DNA of 64,000 nt from Rhodospirillum sp. Its GTDB lineage: Bacteria > Pseudomonadota > Alphaproteobacteria > Dongiales > Dongiaceae. The DNA is taken from NCBI GenBank assembly GCA_013822765.1, contig PNKY01000010.1, positions 62,001 to 126,000 of the forward strand, written 5' to 3'. The notes beneath the pieces are model-generated. The model saw nothing but the letters and a program-made list of their open reading frames with translations. It did not search any database and had not been told where the DNA came from. A program made the translations under genes and the position numbers. Shown here piece after piece: positions 1-10,618 of the stretch; positions within the stretch are counted from its first letter, which is position 1, and every line of letters starts with the position of its first letter.

Positions 1-472
1 GCTGCGCGTCGAGCAAGGCGCCGTGCAAAGTGCGCTGGGTGTTGTCGATCGCGAAGCGTTTGCACAGGGCATCGAGGCTGGCGGGCGCGCCGGGGAAACG
101 CTGGCGCGCCAGGCGCACGGTATCCACCGCGCGGTCGAGCGCGATGGTGGCGCGCTTAAGCGACGCCAGCTCGGCGTTGAGGAAGCGCATGTCGAACTCG
201 GCATTGTGCGCCACCAGCGGCGCATCGCCGATGAACTCGATCAGCTCGTCGGCGATCTCCGCGAACCGGGGCTTGTCGCGCAGGAATTCCTCGCTGATCC
301 CATGGATGCGGAAGGCCGCCTCCGGCATGTCGCGGTCAGGGTTCAGGTAATACTGCTTCTTGCGCCCGGTCGGGATCTGGTTGACCAGCTCCAGGCAGGC
401 GATTTCCACGATCCGGTGCCCTTCAGAGGGCTCGAATCCGGTGGTCTCGGTGTCGAAGATGATCTCGCGCAT
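1..472 (-). CDS. dnaQ: DNA polymerase III epsilon subunit (3'-5' proofreading exonuclease), partial
   Basis: Proofreading exonuclease of the replicative polymerase, expected in the core with the alpha and theta-like subunits. The reading frame starts at an ATG preceded by a purine-rich stretch and runs off the left window edge, so only about 157 N-terminal residues are visible. All three motifs of a DEDDh exonuclease are seen: Exo I FDTETTG (D7, E9), Exo II HNAEFDMRFL (D94) and Exo III HGALLDAQ (H150, D155). The C-terminal tail that binds the polymerase subunit lies outside the window. A stand-alone DnaQ-like exonuclease is the only serious alternative. Confidence 0.93.
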   Translation of the reverse strand, partial: MREIIFDTETTGFEPSEGHRIVEIACLELVNQIPTGRKKQYYLNPDRDMPEAAFRIHGISEEFLRDKPRFAEIADELIEFIGDAPLVAHNAEFDMRFLNAELASLKRATIALDRAVDTVRLARQRFPGAPASLDALCKRFAIDNTQRTLHGALLDAQ

Positions 473-521
473 GGAGGGAGGAATAGCGGACCAATCTGAG
501 TCGGGGCAACTCTACATTCCT

Positions 522-542
522 CCTCCCCCAATTTGGGGGAGG
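522..542. repeat. Short perfect palindrome (cctccccc type)
   Basis: Two 10-base arms (522-531 and 533-542) are perfect inverted complements around a single T. The same arm sequence recurs near 15600, so this is probably a dispersed repeat as well as a possible hairpin between dnaQ and the next gene. Confidence 0.6.
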
Positions 543-571
543 GGGAAGTGCGGTTTGAATTTCTGGATAAT

Positions 572-650
572 CGGTCATGGGGGCATGACGCTATGACTCT
601 ACTGCCAACCCCAACGGCAAGCTGTCAGCAGAGACTTACTTGCTGCACCC
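572..650 (+). pseudogene. Relic of the 5' end of the downstream yyaL-like gene
   Basis: Positions 605-635 match 1198-1228 at 29 of 31 bases. The similarity continues weakly in both directions, including an ATG at 577 that aligns with the intact start at 1179. In the frame of that ATG the relic reads ANPNGKLSAETYLLH, against NPNNKLSAETSPYLLQH in the intact protein, so the small losses are whole codons. A TGA at 586 blocks translation from the ATG, and similarity ends near 650. The last codons of the minus-strand gene that follows lie inside the relic. This is a remnant of a partial duplication rather than a gene. Confidence 0.6.
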
Positions 651-1031
651 CTTTTGCCCGGTGGCGGCGACGCAGAGTTCCTGCGTGCCGGTCCAGCGGT
701 TGAGGCGCCAGACGTGGAAGCCGGCGGCGCCGTTCTCCACCACTGCGTCGGACAAGCTGAACGGGCCGGTTTCGCCGTTCGGGCCGGCGACCTGGTTGCA
801 CTTAATGTTGGCGGTCATGGTCTGGCACAGATAGAGCGAACCATCGATGCGGTTGATCTTCCAGATGTAGTGGGTTTGCGCATCGCCGGTCGGCGGCGCG
901 ACAAAGGGCGAGGAGAATTCGAACACCGGCTCTTCGGTTTTGGTGTCCTTGGCGATGGCGGTTTGAGCGCCGAGCGCGCCCGCAAGAATCGCGGCCGCCG
1001 CCAGGACATGACGAAACGACGTGTGATGCAT
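636..1031 (-). CDS. Small secreted protein of unknown function
   Basis: About 131 residues. The N-terminus is a typical Sec signal peptide (basic start, Ala/Leu-rich core, likely cleavage near AQTAIAK), so the protein should be periplasmic or secreted. The mature part has four cysteines that could form two disulfides and repeats of an 'IWKINRIDGSLYLCQ' / 'VWRLNRWTGTQELCV' type, suggesting two copies of a small beta-rich module. The start at 1031 is preferred over an in-frame ATG 15 bases upstream because GAGGGAGGG sits just before it as a ribosome binding site. I do not recognise the family. The gene lies between the yyaL relic and the intact yyaL. Confidence 0.7.
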   Translation of the reverse strand: MHHTSFRHVLAAAAILAGALGAQTAIAKDTKTEEPVFEFSSPFVAPPTGDAQTHYIWKINRIDGSLYLCQTMTANIKCNQVAGPNGETGPFSLSDAVVENGAAGFHVWRLNRWTGTQELCVAATGQKGCSK

Positions 1032-1178
1032 GGGACCCTCCCTCATCAGGTGAACGCCGAAGTTTACGCCTTTGGCGGGAAAAGGTCCCTGGTCGTAGCG
1101 GGGTCATTGTGCCGTTGATTCGTCCTGCGGAACGGCGTCAACTCCGCAGCGATTTCCCGGCTGGCAGGTTTATCGATC

Positions 1179-3233
<2,055 letters not shown>

Positions 3234-3299
3234 AGGTAGGGTAGAATGTTGCAGCTTGCAGACAGGACGGTGACGGGCGCTCCGAGTCGGGGTGAGAGA

Positions 3300-3761
3300 A
3301 TGGCGACCGCAGCCTTGCAAACCGAGATCGGCTGGATCGAGGTCAGCGCCGACAACGACGCGATCACGCGCCTGTTCTGGCGCGGCGTGCAGCCGGCGCG
3401 CCTGCAATCCTCAGCCCTGGTGAAGGAGGCGGTGAAGCAGCTCAGCGCCTACTTCGACAAGCGCCTGACGGCGTTCGACCTGCCGATCGCCGCCGACGGC
3501 ACCGGCTTCGCCAAGGACGTGTGGGACGTCATGCTCGGCATCCCGTACGGCCAGACCCTGACCTACGGCGACGTCGCGGCGCGCTTGAACATGCCGGCGC
3601 AGGCGATCGGCCAAGCCTGCGGCCAGAACCCGATCGCCGTCATCATCCCCTGCCATCGCATCGTCGGCACCAACTGGCTCGGCGGCTATTCCAGCGAGCT
3701 CGGACTGAATGCGAAGGAGTACCTGCTGGACCTCGAGCGCGGGCAGGGCAGGCTGTTCTAG
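3300..3761 (+). CDS. ogt: Methylated-DNA--[protein]-cysteine S-methyltransferase
   Basis: Suicide repair protein that removes alkyl groups from O6-alkylguanine by transfer to its own cysteine. The active site IPCHRIVG (C118) is present, with the preceding helix-turn-helix region (PYGQTLTYGDVAARL) and downstream GGYSSELGLNAKEYLLDLE. 153 residues from the chosen ATG, which has GGTGAGAG just upstream; an in-frame ATG at 3246 has no comparable ribosome binding site. Length and lack of an Ada regulatory domain indicate an Ogt-type enzyme. It stands 66 bases after the yyaL-like gene on the same strand and may be co-transcribed. Confidence 0.92.
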   Translation: MATAALQTEIGWIEVSADNDAITRLFWRGVQPARLQSSALVKEAVKQLSAYFDKRLTAFDLPIAADGTGFAKDVWDVMLGIPYGQTLTYGDVAARLNMPAQAIGQACGQNPIAVIIPCHRIVGTNWLGGYSSELGLNAKEYLLDLERGQGRLF

Positions 3762-3855
3762 GCGTGACCCACCGCCATTGTGACGGTGCGCACTGGTAAC
3801 CTTTTCCCGTTGAGACGAAATCCCCCTCCGGCATCGGTGCCACAGGAGGGTTGTC

Positions 3856-5046
3856 ATGGCTGCTTCGAAGATCCGCCGCCCGCTCACCGCGGTCGAAGAA
3901 GGATTGATGCTTTTCGACACACCGCCCCAGATCCTGCCCTACATTTATTGGGACAACATCATTATCGGAACGGACGGATACGATTGGCTCGACAACGGGC
4001 CGCAGAACACGACCGACGATCTGATCTTCGGCCTCGGCGACAAGGACAGGCTGCTCGGTTATGGCGGCAATGACACGCTCTACGGCGGCCAGGGCAACGA
4101 CACCCTGGATGCCGCCGAGGGCAACGACAAGCTTTGGGGTGAAGCGGGCGACGACCTGATTTTTTGCGCGGAGGGCAACGACACCGCCTACGGAGGCGCA
4201 GGCGAGGACGAGATTTACGGCTTCACCGGAAACGACGTGATCGATGGCGGCGAGGAGCACGACATCGTCAAGGGAGGCTCCGGCCACGACACGATCAAGG
4301 GCGGCGCCGACAACGACTTTCTTGAGGGAAACGATCACAACGACTGGGTCGACGGCGGCACCGGGAATGACTATGTCCGTGGTGGATCGGGGATGGACAA
4401 TCTCGCTGGCGGATCTGGCAACGACATCATCTTTGGCGGCGAAGACGCCGATAGTGTCACCGGCGGAGCCGACGACGACTCGATTCATGGCGAAGCAGGC
4501 GGCGACAGCCTCTTTGGCGAGGCCGGCAACGATACCTTGATAGGTGACTGGGACCTCGATGGCGGTGCCAACGGCAACGACTTCCTCTCCGGCGGCGACG
4601 GCGATGACGAGATCTCCGGCGATGGCGGCAACGATATCGCAACCGGCGGCATCGGGAATGACACGATCGACGGCGGCGCGGGCAACGATCAGCTCTATGG
4701 CGGCGAAGGCAACGACGTGATCTTCGGCGACCACGGATTTGCGGGAAGCGTGGTGAGCGGAAACGACACGGTATCGGGCGGCGCCGGCACGGATATCTTC
4801 GGCTTCTATGCCACCTTGTCGGGCAGCAAGGACGCCGTCCAGGACTTCTCGAAGATCGACATTCTCTATCTTCCTGACCTGCTGGAAAGCGATGCCAACT
4901 CGGTCGATGTCGGCGCGAGTAAGCTGGGCAACATCCTCATCAGCTTCGACAACGGCGGCAGCATCGAGCTGCTGGGGCTACAGAACAAAGGCGTCTCCAC
5001 CCTGGCGCAGCTGGACGACCTCATCACCGTGGTCTATGGCGACTGA
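3856..5046 (+). CDS. RTX (hemolysin-type) calcium-binding repeat protein
   Basis: 396 residues dominated by about 28 nonapeptide repeats of the GGxGxDxxx type (for example GGNDTLYGG, GGAGNDQLYGG) from about residue 55 to 310. These fold as calcium-stabilised parallel beta rolls. The last 90 residues lack repeats (DIFGFYATLSGSKDAVQDF) and resemble the C-terminal cap and uncleaved export signal of proteins secreted by type I systems. There is no N-terminal signal peptide. AGGAGGG precedes the ATG. No catalytic domain is seen, so the role could be surface or matrix related. No ABC exporter gene is in the window. A smaller homologue lies at 20364. Confidence 0.85.
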   Translation: MAASKIRRPLTAVEEGLMLFDTPPQILPYIYWDNIIIGTDGYDWLDNGPQNTTDDLIFGLGDKDRLLGYGGNDTLYGGQGNDTLDAAEGNDKLWGEAGDDLIFCAEGNDTAYGGAGEDEIYGFTGNDVIDGGEEHDIVKGGSGHDTIKGGADNDFLEGNDHNDWVDGGTGNDYVRGGSGMDNLAGGSGNDIIFGGEDADSVTGGADDDSIHGEAGGDSLFGEAGNDTLIGDWDLDGGANGNDFLSGGDGDDEISGDGGNDIATGGIGNDTIDGGAGNDQLYGGEGNDVIFGDHGFAGSVVSGNDTVSGGAGTDIFGFYATLSGSKDAVQDFSKIDILYLPDLLESDANSVDVGASKLGNILISFDNGGSIELLGLQNKGVSTLAQLDDLITVVYGD

Positions 5047-5201
5047 TTCCGGCCAGGATCACCTCAGGAACTCCGCGCGCGGCTTTGACATTTTCAAGCG
5101 GGGCTGATTCCATCGGGGCTCGTTTGGCGCCGTTCCGCTTGTCGCGCTTCCTAGCGGTCGAAGATCAGGGTCGAGAGCGGGTTCTGATGAAAGGGCGAGC
5201 G

Positions 5202-6233
5202 ATGCGCGCCGTCATTCTGGAGAAATTCGGCGGCCTGGAGCATCTGGTCGATGCGACGCTGCCGATGCCGAAGGTCGGCGCAGACGACGTGCTGATCCGG
5301 GTCAAGGCGGTCGGCTTCAATCCGACCGACTACCAGTTGCGGCAGAGCGGGCATCCGAACCTGACGCCGCCGGTGGTGCTCGGCCGCGACGTCGCCGGCA
5401 AGGTCGAGGCCTGCGGCGGCAACGTGCGCGATCTCAAGCCGGGCGATGCTGTGTTCGCCAATCTGGTGCCGCGCTGGCTCGGCGGCTATTCGGAGTTCGT
5501 GGCGGCGCCGTCCTGCTATGTCGCGCCCAAGCCGGCGTCCTTGTCCTTTGCCGAGGCGGCATCGGTGCCGGTCGCGGCGATGACGGCGCTGTGTGCGCTG
5601 CGGCGGGCACGGCCGGACGCGCGCAAGTCGTTGCAGGTGGCAGGCGGCGCCGGCGGGGTCGGCTCCTGGGCCATCGGCTTCGCCAAGGCGTTCGGCACCA
5701 CGCGCATCGTCACCACGGCGGGCAGCGATGCCAGCCGCGGCTACATAGGGGATGTGCTCGGCATCGGCGAGGTGCGGATCATCGACTATCGCGGCCGCAA
5801 CCGCGCCGAGCTGGCTGCGGCGGCGATCGCCGCCAACGGCGGCCTGTTCGAGATCGCGCTCGATTGCGTCGGCGGCGCCATGACCCACCTGTGCTGCGAC
5901 GTGGTGGACTTCGAAGGCGACGTCGTGTCCGTCGTCAACGGCCCCAAGGACCAGTCGCACGGGATCGCGGAGGCCGACGAGGACCAGCTGTTCGACCGCT
6001 CGGCCACGTTCCATTTCGAGATGATCTCGGCGATCGCCTATGGCGCCCCGCCCGAGCGGCAGGCGATCTACCGCGAGCGCCTGCGCGACATCGCCGGCTT
6101 CGTCGAGCGCGGCGAGGTCCGGCTGCCAAAGGTCACCACGGTCGGGCCGCTGTCGGCGGCGACCGTGCGCGAGGCGCACCGGCGGCTGGAATCCGGCCAC
6201 ACCATCGGCAAGCTGGTCGCGACGGTCGACTGA
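5202..6233 (+). CDS. NADPH:quinone oxidoreductase-like medium-chain dehydrogenase
   Basis: 343 residues with the typical start MRAVILEKFGG of the zinc-free quinone oxidoreductase/zeta-crystallin branch. A GroES-like domain (VKAVGFNPTDYQLRQSG) is followed by a Rossmann domain with the nucleotide-binding motif AGGAGGVGSWAIGFAKAFG. Structural zinc-binding cysteines of alcohol dehydrogenases are absent. It likely transfers hydride from NAD(P)H to a quinone or enone. The ATG at 5202 was chosen for its AAGGGCGAG ribosome binding site; an ATG five codons upstream is possible. It stands alone, with 155 bases of non-coding DNA before it. Confidence 0.87.
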   Translation: MRAVILEKFGGLEHLVDATLPMPKVGADDVLIRVKAVGFNPTDYQLRQSGHPNLTPPVVLGRDVAGKVEACGGNVRDLKPGDAVFANLVPRWLGGYSEFVAAPSCYVAPKPASLSFAEAASVPVAAMTALCALRRARPDARKSLQVAGGAGGVGSWAIGFAKAFGTTRIVTTAGSDASRGYIGDVLGIGEVRIIDYRGRNRAELAAAAIAANGGLFEIALDCVGGAMTHLCCDVVDFEGDVVSVVNGPKDQSHGIAEADEDQLFDRSATFHFEMISAIAYGAPPERQAIYRERLRDIAGFVERGEVRLPKVTTVGPLSAATVREAHRRLESGHTIGKLVATVD

Positions 6234-6377
6234 CTCTGATGTCGACTGAGTGCGAAATCCTATTCGGGCGCAGCGCGCTGCGCACCGCTGTTCTTTCGCA
6301 TGGTTTTGTGACTCGCCCGTAACAACAGCATGTCTTTCGCTGTTAGCGGCCCATCAGCATTGGTGTGGGAGCCGATC

Positions 6378-6785
6378 ATGTCTGTCAGCGATAAGGCCAG
6401 GGACGCGGAGCAGTCCCTGAAAGAGGGCGCGACGCAGCTCAAGGACAGCGCGGCGCAGCTCGCCGAGCAGCAGAAGAAAGCCGGCGCACGGCAACTGTCC
6501 GGCATCGCCGGAGCGGTGCATGCCGCCGCCGACCAGCTGGAGCAGCAGCTGCCGGGAGCCGCCACCTATATTCACGACGCGGCGGAGCGGATCGATCACG
6601 TGGCGTCCGACCTGCGCAACCGCAACCTTTCCGACATCGCCGGCAGCGTGCGCCGGCTAGGCCAGGAGCGGCCGCTGGCCTTGTTCGGCGGCGCCGTGCT
6701 CGCGGGCTTTGTCCTGACCCGGTTCCTCAAGAGCGGCCAGAGCGACCGGGACGGTGACAGCGGGCCCAATTCCGAGAGGACTTGA
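6378..6785 (+). CDS. Small membrane-anchored protein of an envelope cluster
   Basis: 135 residues. The first 100 are polar and helix-forming, rich in Ala, Gln, Glu and Lys (for example AEQQKKAGARQLSG), likely an amphipathic or coiled segment. A single hydrophobic stretch near residues 105-125 (LALFGGAVLAGFVLTRFL) ends in a basic tail, giving a C-terminal membrane anchor. It resembles proteins called 'nutrient deprivation-induced' in rhizobia, which occur beside holin-like and DUF3618 genes as here; this is recalled similarity only. An ATG 48 bases upstream is possible but GTGGGA precedes the chosen one. First gene of a four-gene cluster. Confidence 0.75.
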   Translation: MSVSDKARDAEQSLKEGATQLKDSAAQLAEQQKKAGARQLSGIAGAVHAAADQLEQQLPGAATYIHDAAERIDHVASDLRNRNLSDIAGSVRRLGQERPLALFGGAVLAGFVLTRFLKSGQSDRDGDSGPNSERT

Positions 6786-6787
6786 CC

Positions 6788-7267
6788 ATGGCATACGGCA
6801 ACATTCGGCCAATCCCGGAAATCTTCACCGACCTGATCGGGCAGGTCACCACCTTGATCCGCAAGGAAGGCCAGCTGGCGCGCGCCGAGATCTCGGAAAA
6901 AGCGACGCGCGCCCTGATCGGCGTGGCGATGATCCTGCTGGGCGCCATGCTGCTGATCCCTGCCTTGGTCATCCTGCTGCAGGCCGCGGTCATGGGGCTG
7001 ATCGGCAACGGCACCGATCCGACGGCGGCAGCGCTGATCGTTGGCGGCGCGATCTTCGTGGTCGGCATGGTGCTGGGGCTCATCGGCTGGAGTCGGGTCA
7101 ATGCCGGGTCGCTGGTTCCCGACAAGACGATCGACCAGTTGAAGCGCGACGCGCAGGTGCCGCGAAACACCGGCATCACCTCGCCCTACGGCGAGACCGC
7201 CGGAGCAACAAGCGAACGAGTGACACGTGAGGAGGCGGCCTATGGCGACAGAAACCGAGCGGCTTGA
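6788..7267 (+). CDS. Phage holin superfamily III-like membrane protein
   Basis: 159 residues. A soluble N-terminus (IPEIFTDLIGQVTTLIRKEGQLARAEI) precedes two strong hydrophobic segments around residues 48-75 and 85-110, the layout of the Actinobacteriophage holin III / DUF1469 family. Such proteins in proteobacterial chromosomes are not phage remnants but envelope proteins of unknown role, usually paired with DUF3618 and YihY-type genes as here. GAGAGGA precedes the ATG two bases after the previous stop, and the gene overlaps the next by 26 bases, so the cluster is translationally coupled. Confidence 0.82.
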   Translation: MAYGNIRPIPEIFTDLIGQVTTLIRKEGQLARAEISEKATRALIGVAMILLGAMLLIPALVILLQAAVMGLIGNGTDPTAAALIVGGAIFVVGMVLGLIGWSRVNAGSLVPDKTIDQLKRDAQVPRNTGITSPYGETAGATSERVTREEAAYGDRNRAA

Positions 7268-8501
7268 GCGCGAGACCGAGCACACACGCGCACAGCTGGA
7301 GCAGACCCTGGGTGAACTGCGCGCGCGCATGTCGCCGGGGCAACTGTTCGACCAGGCGACCGGTTATTTCCGCAACAGTGGCGGGCGCGCGTATCTCCAT
7401 AATCTGCGCGACGAGGTCGTCCACAATCCCGTACCCATCACCCTGATCGGCGCCGGCATCGCCTGGCTCGCGCTCTCGGGCGCGATCGGGCGGCATAAAG
7501 GCAATGGCGGGCGCAATGCCGACGAACCTGCCTATGACGGGCGCAATCCGTCGGCCATGCAGCGCGCGAAAGAGACTGCGCAGAGCTGGGCGCATGAGGC
7601 AGGCGAGGCGATCTCCGAAACCGAAGAGCGCTGGCGCGGGCGGGCAGAGGATGTCGGCGAGCGGGCCAGCACCGCTTATGACGAGACGGTCGGGCGAGCG
7701 CGCCAGACTGCGGAGGGCTGGGCCGAAGATGTGCGCTCGACGGCGGATGAAACCAGCGAGACTCTGCGTGAAGGCGTGGAACGCGTGCGTGAAGGCGCGA
7801 GCGAGGCTGGTGAGATGTTGCGCGAAGGCGCAGAGGCCGTGCGGGAGCGGGCCGGCGATCTGTATGAACGCACGGCGCACGGGTTTCGCCGCGTCACGCG
7901 CAAGGCGTCTGACTATGGCCACGCGGCGCGCGACGCCGTGCGGCCCGACGGCGCGCTGCTGAATTTCTGCCGCGAGCAGCCGATGCTGGTCGCAGGGCTG
8001 GGCGTCGCGTTCGGCGCTGCCTTGGCGGCGATGATCCCGGCCAGCCGGGTAGAGCGCCAGGCCATGGGCGAGGCCAGCCGACGGGTGCAGGACCGCATCA
8101 AGGAAACCGCGTCCGACCTCAAGGAAACGGCGTCCGACGCCGTGCGTGCCGTCGGCGGCGAAGGCAGCGCGCGGGCCGAAGCTGATCAAGGCGGGCGCGA
8201 CCAAGGGACCTCAAGCGAAAACCGCTTCGAGCAGGCGGCGAATGACGGCGGTTCGACCGCCGCGCAACCGAGCAACATAGGCCGGAGCGAGCAGCCCGCT
8301 CACGCCAAGCGGCACGAGCGCTGGGACAGCGATGCCATGGCCTCGCGCGAAGCCGCGGCCGACGTCGAGCGCGGCGTGAAGCAGAGCGACCGGGCCTCCA
8401 ACATCGAGACCGAGCCGGCGCGGGCTCCGTACGCCGAAGCGGCGGAAGCCGGCGCTGCCGGTTCTGGTACGCCGGGCGAGGAGACCAAGCAGCGAACCTG
8501 A
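7242..8501 (+). CDS. DUF3618 membrane protein with long helical linker
   Basis: 419 residues. The N-terminal 80 residues match DUF3618: a helix rich in Glu/Arg (ETERLERETEHTRAQLEQTL), then a short hydrophobic segment (PITLIGAGIAWLALSG). About 150 residues of repeating Glu/Ala/Arg-rich helix follow (EGVERVREGASEAGEMLREG), likely a long amphipathic or coiled rod, then a second hydrophobic segment near residue 250 (VAGLGVAFGAALAAMIPAS) and a disordered hydrophilic tail. The ATG follows GAGGAGGCGG. It overlaps the preceding holin-like gene. Molecular function is not known. Confidence 0.83.
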   Translation: MATETERLERETEHTRAQLEQTLGELRARMSPGQLFDQATGYFRNSGGRAYLHNLRDEVVHNPVPITLIGAGIAWLALSGAIGRHKGNGGRNADEPAYDGRNPSAMQRAKETAQSWAHEAGEAISETEERWRGRAEDVGERASTAYDETVGRARQTAEGWAEDVRSTADETSETLREGVERVREGASEAGEMLREGAEAVRERAGDLYERTAHGFRRVTRKASDYGHAARDAVRPDGALLNFCREQPMLVAGLGVAFGAALAAMIPASRVERQAMGEASRRVQDRIKETASDLKETASDAVRAVGGEGSARAEADQGGRDQGTSSENRFEQAANDGGSTAAQPSNIGRSEQPAHAKRHERWDSDAMASREAAADVERGVKQSDRASNIETEPARAPYAEAAEAGAAGSGTPGEETKQRT

Positions 8502-8525
8502 CGGGGCTTGCGGGGTTACTCTGTC

Positions 8526-9632
8526 ATGAAGCGGATTACGCTCTGGCTCATGACGGCCGCGTCGGGATGGCTGGCGCTGCGCTCGCTGCGCGCGGAAGGC
8601 GAGGCGGCCGTGGTCGTCGACCACGCCAAGCGCGGCCACCTAAAGCGCGAGCATTCGGCGACCCGCGGCGAGCTGGCGCGGGAGCATGGCAACCGTGGCC
8701 GCGCCGCCGACCATCCGGCTGAGATCCCGCCGCGAGGCTGGAAAGACATCCTGATCCGCACCTATCGCAGCATCAGCGAGGACCGCGTCCTCGCGCTGGC
8801 AGCCGGCGTGACCTATTACGTTCTGCTCGCGCTGTTCCCGGGCATCGCGGCCCTGGTGTCGATCTACGGCCTGGTCGCCGACCCCGCCGACATCGGCGAG
8901 ATGCTGGCGAACCTCGCCGGCACCATCCCGCGCGACGTGATCGAGATTATCCGCGGCCAGTTGACGTTTCTCGCGTCGCAGGACGAGAAGGCGCTGGGGC
9001 TCGCTTTCTTCGGCGGCCTGCTCGCCTCGCTGTGGAGCTCCAACGCCGCCATCAAGGCGCTGTTCGACGCGCTCAACGTGGTCTATGGCGAGAAGGAGAA
9101 GCGCAACTTCTTCCGGCTGACGGTCCTGTCCCTCACCTTCACCGCCGGCATGATCCTGTTCATGGTGCTGGCGTTGATCGGCATCGTCGTGATCCCGGCG
9201 CTGCTCGACTTTCTGCATCTCGGCGCGATGGGCGAGCTGCTGATTAACATCCTGCGCTGGCCGGCGATGCTGGCGGTCGTGGTGCTGGGCCTGGCCGTGA
9301 TCTACCGCTACGGTCCCTGCCGCGCCGATGCGAATTGGCGCTGGATCACCTGGGGCAGCGTCGCCGCCGCCCTGCTGTGGTTCATCGTCTCGATGCTGTT
9401 CTCGTGGTACGCCAGCAATTTCGGCAACTACAACAAGACCTATGGATCGCTCGGCGCGGTGATCGCCTTCATGATGTGGAGTTGGCTCTCCACCACCATC
9501 GTGCTGATGGGCGGCGAATTGAACGCCGAGATCGAGCACCAGACGGCGAAGGACAGCACCACCGGCCCGCCCAAGCCGCTCGGCGCGCGCGGCGCCAGGA
9601 TGGCGGACACGGTGGGTGCGGCGCAGGATTAG
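8526..9632 (+). CDS. YihY/BrkB family inner membrane protein
   Basis: 368 residues with an approximately 85-residue cytoplasmic N-terminus and then six predicted membrane helices. Family-typical segments include DRVLALAAGVTYYVLLALFPGIAALVS at the first helix and YKTYGSLGAVI..MMWSWLSTTIVLMGGELNAEIE at the last. The family was once misnamed ribonuclease BN; it is an integral membrane protein of uncertain role. An in-frame TTG lies 18 bases upstream, but the ATG is preferred. It closes the four-gene envelope cluster and is followed by a GC-rich hairpin. Confidence 0.88.
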   Translation: MKRITLWLMTAASGWLALRSLRAEGEAAVVVDHAKRGHLKREHSATRGELAREHGNRGRAADHPAEIPPRGWKDILIRTYRSISEDRVLALAAGVTYYVLLALFPGIAALVSIYGLVADPADIGEMLANLAGTIPRDVIEIIRGQLTFLASQDEKALGLAFFGGLLASLWSSNAAIKALFDALNVVYGEKEKRNFFRLTVLSLTFTAGMILFMVLALIGIVVIPALLDFLHLGAMGELLINILRWPAMLAVVVLGLAVIYRYGPCRADANWRWITWGSVAAALLWFIVSMLFSWYASNFGNYNKTYGSLGAVIAFMMWSWLSTTIVLMGGELNAEIEHQTAKDSTTGPPKPLGARGARMADTVGAAQD

Positions 9633-9679
9633 GCCATTACCGGCCTGGTTAATACAGCAATTTTCTCCAAGTTTGGACC

Positions 9680-9707
9680 GGGGCGGGGGTGCCAGAATCC
9701 CCGCCCC
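9680..9707 (+). terminator. GC-rich hairpin, possible terminator after yihY
   Basis: Perfect 9-base arms (9680-9688 and 9699-9707) form a strong stem in the 91-base gap between yihY and the AraC gene. Only a short T-poor tail (ctgttaa) follows, so it is a weak candidate for intrinsic termination. Confidence 0.45.
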
Positions 9708-9723
9708 CTGTTAAACTAGAGCC

Positions 9724-10593
9724 ATGTCCATGACCCGCATCACCGAGAGCCGCGGCCTCGCGATCTACGACTACCGCTGCCAGATCGGCGTCGGCGCCAA
9801 GCCGTTCGTGGAGCAGCATGCGCGCAACTCGATCTCGTTCGTGCGCAAGGGCAGCTTCGGCTATCGCACCCGCGGGCAGCATTACGAGCTGGTGGCCGGG
9901 TCGGTCCTGGTCGGGCGCGCCGGCGACGACTATGTCTGCAGCCACGATCATGTATGCGGCGATGAATGCCTGTCGCTGCAGCTGGCGCCGGAACTGGTGG
10001 AGACCATCGGCGATGCCGATGCGATCTGGTCGCTGGGCGCCCTGCCGCCGGTGCCGGAGCTGATGGTGATGGCGGAGCTCGCGGACGCGGCGGCGCGGCA
10101 CAGCGGGATCGCGCCGGACGAAGCCGGCCTGCTGATGGCGGCGCGCTTCGTCGCGGTCGCGGGCGAGGCGAGCGCTGCCAAGTCCGCGATGTCCGACCGC
10201 AGGGCCGCGATCACGCCGGTGCGCGACCGCCGGCGCGCGGTGGAAGCTGCGCTCTGGCTCGACCAGCATGCGCACCAGCCGGTCGACCTCGAGACCGTGT
10301 CGCGGCAGGCAGGCCTCAGCCCGTTCCATTTCCTGCGGCTGTTCGCGCGGGTGCTCGGCGTCACGCCGCATCAGTATCTGGTGCGCTGCCGCCTGCGCCA
10401 CGCGGCGCGGCTGCTGGCCGATCCGGCGCGCAGCGTCACCGACGTGGCATTCGACGTCGGCTTCGCGGACCTCTCCAACTTCGTGCGCACCTTCCGGCGC
10501 GCCGCTGGTGTCAGCCCGCGCGCCTTCCGCAAGGCGGCGTCCGGCGAGCGCAAGATCCTCCAAGAACGCATCGCCGCCTACTCGCTAGGCTGA
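9724..10593 (+). CDS. AraC family transcriptional regulator
   Basis: 289 residues. The C-terminal 100 residues form the double helix-turn-helix of AraC/XylS regulators (VDLETVSRQAGLSPFHFLRLF and SVTDVAFDVGFADLSNFVRTF). The N-terminal part (ISFVRKGSFGYRTRGQHYELVAGSVLVGRAGDDY) is a cupin-like ligand-sensing half. It likely controls the two small genes that follow 25 bases downstream on the same strand. An alternative ATG two codons later is possible. The ligand cannot be inferred. Confidence 0.9.
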   Translation: MSMTRITESRGLAIYDYRCQIGVGAKPFVEQHARNSISFVRKGSFGYRTRGQHYELVAGSVLVGRAGDDYVCSHDHVCGDECLSLQLAPELVETIGDADAIWSLGALPPVPELMVMAELADAAARHSGIAPDEAGLLMAARFVAVAGEASAAKSAMSDRRAAITPVRDRRRAVEAALWLDQHAHQPVDLETVSRQAGLSPFHFLRLFARVLGVTPHQYLVRCRLRHAARLLADPARSVTDVAFDVGFADLSNFVRTFRRAAGVSPRAFRKAASGERKILQERIAAYSLG

Positions 10594-10618
10594 CCTCCTC
10601 ATCTTTGAGGAGGTTTCG

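Noticed and set aside
6788..7267. Holin-like gene as a sign of prophage
   Set aside because: No other phage gene is nearby and this family is usual in chromosomal envelope clusters.
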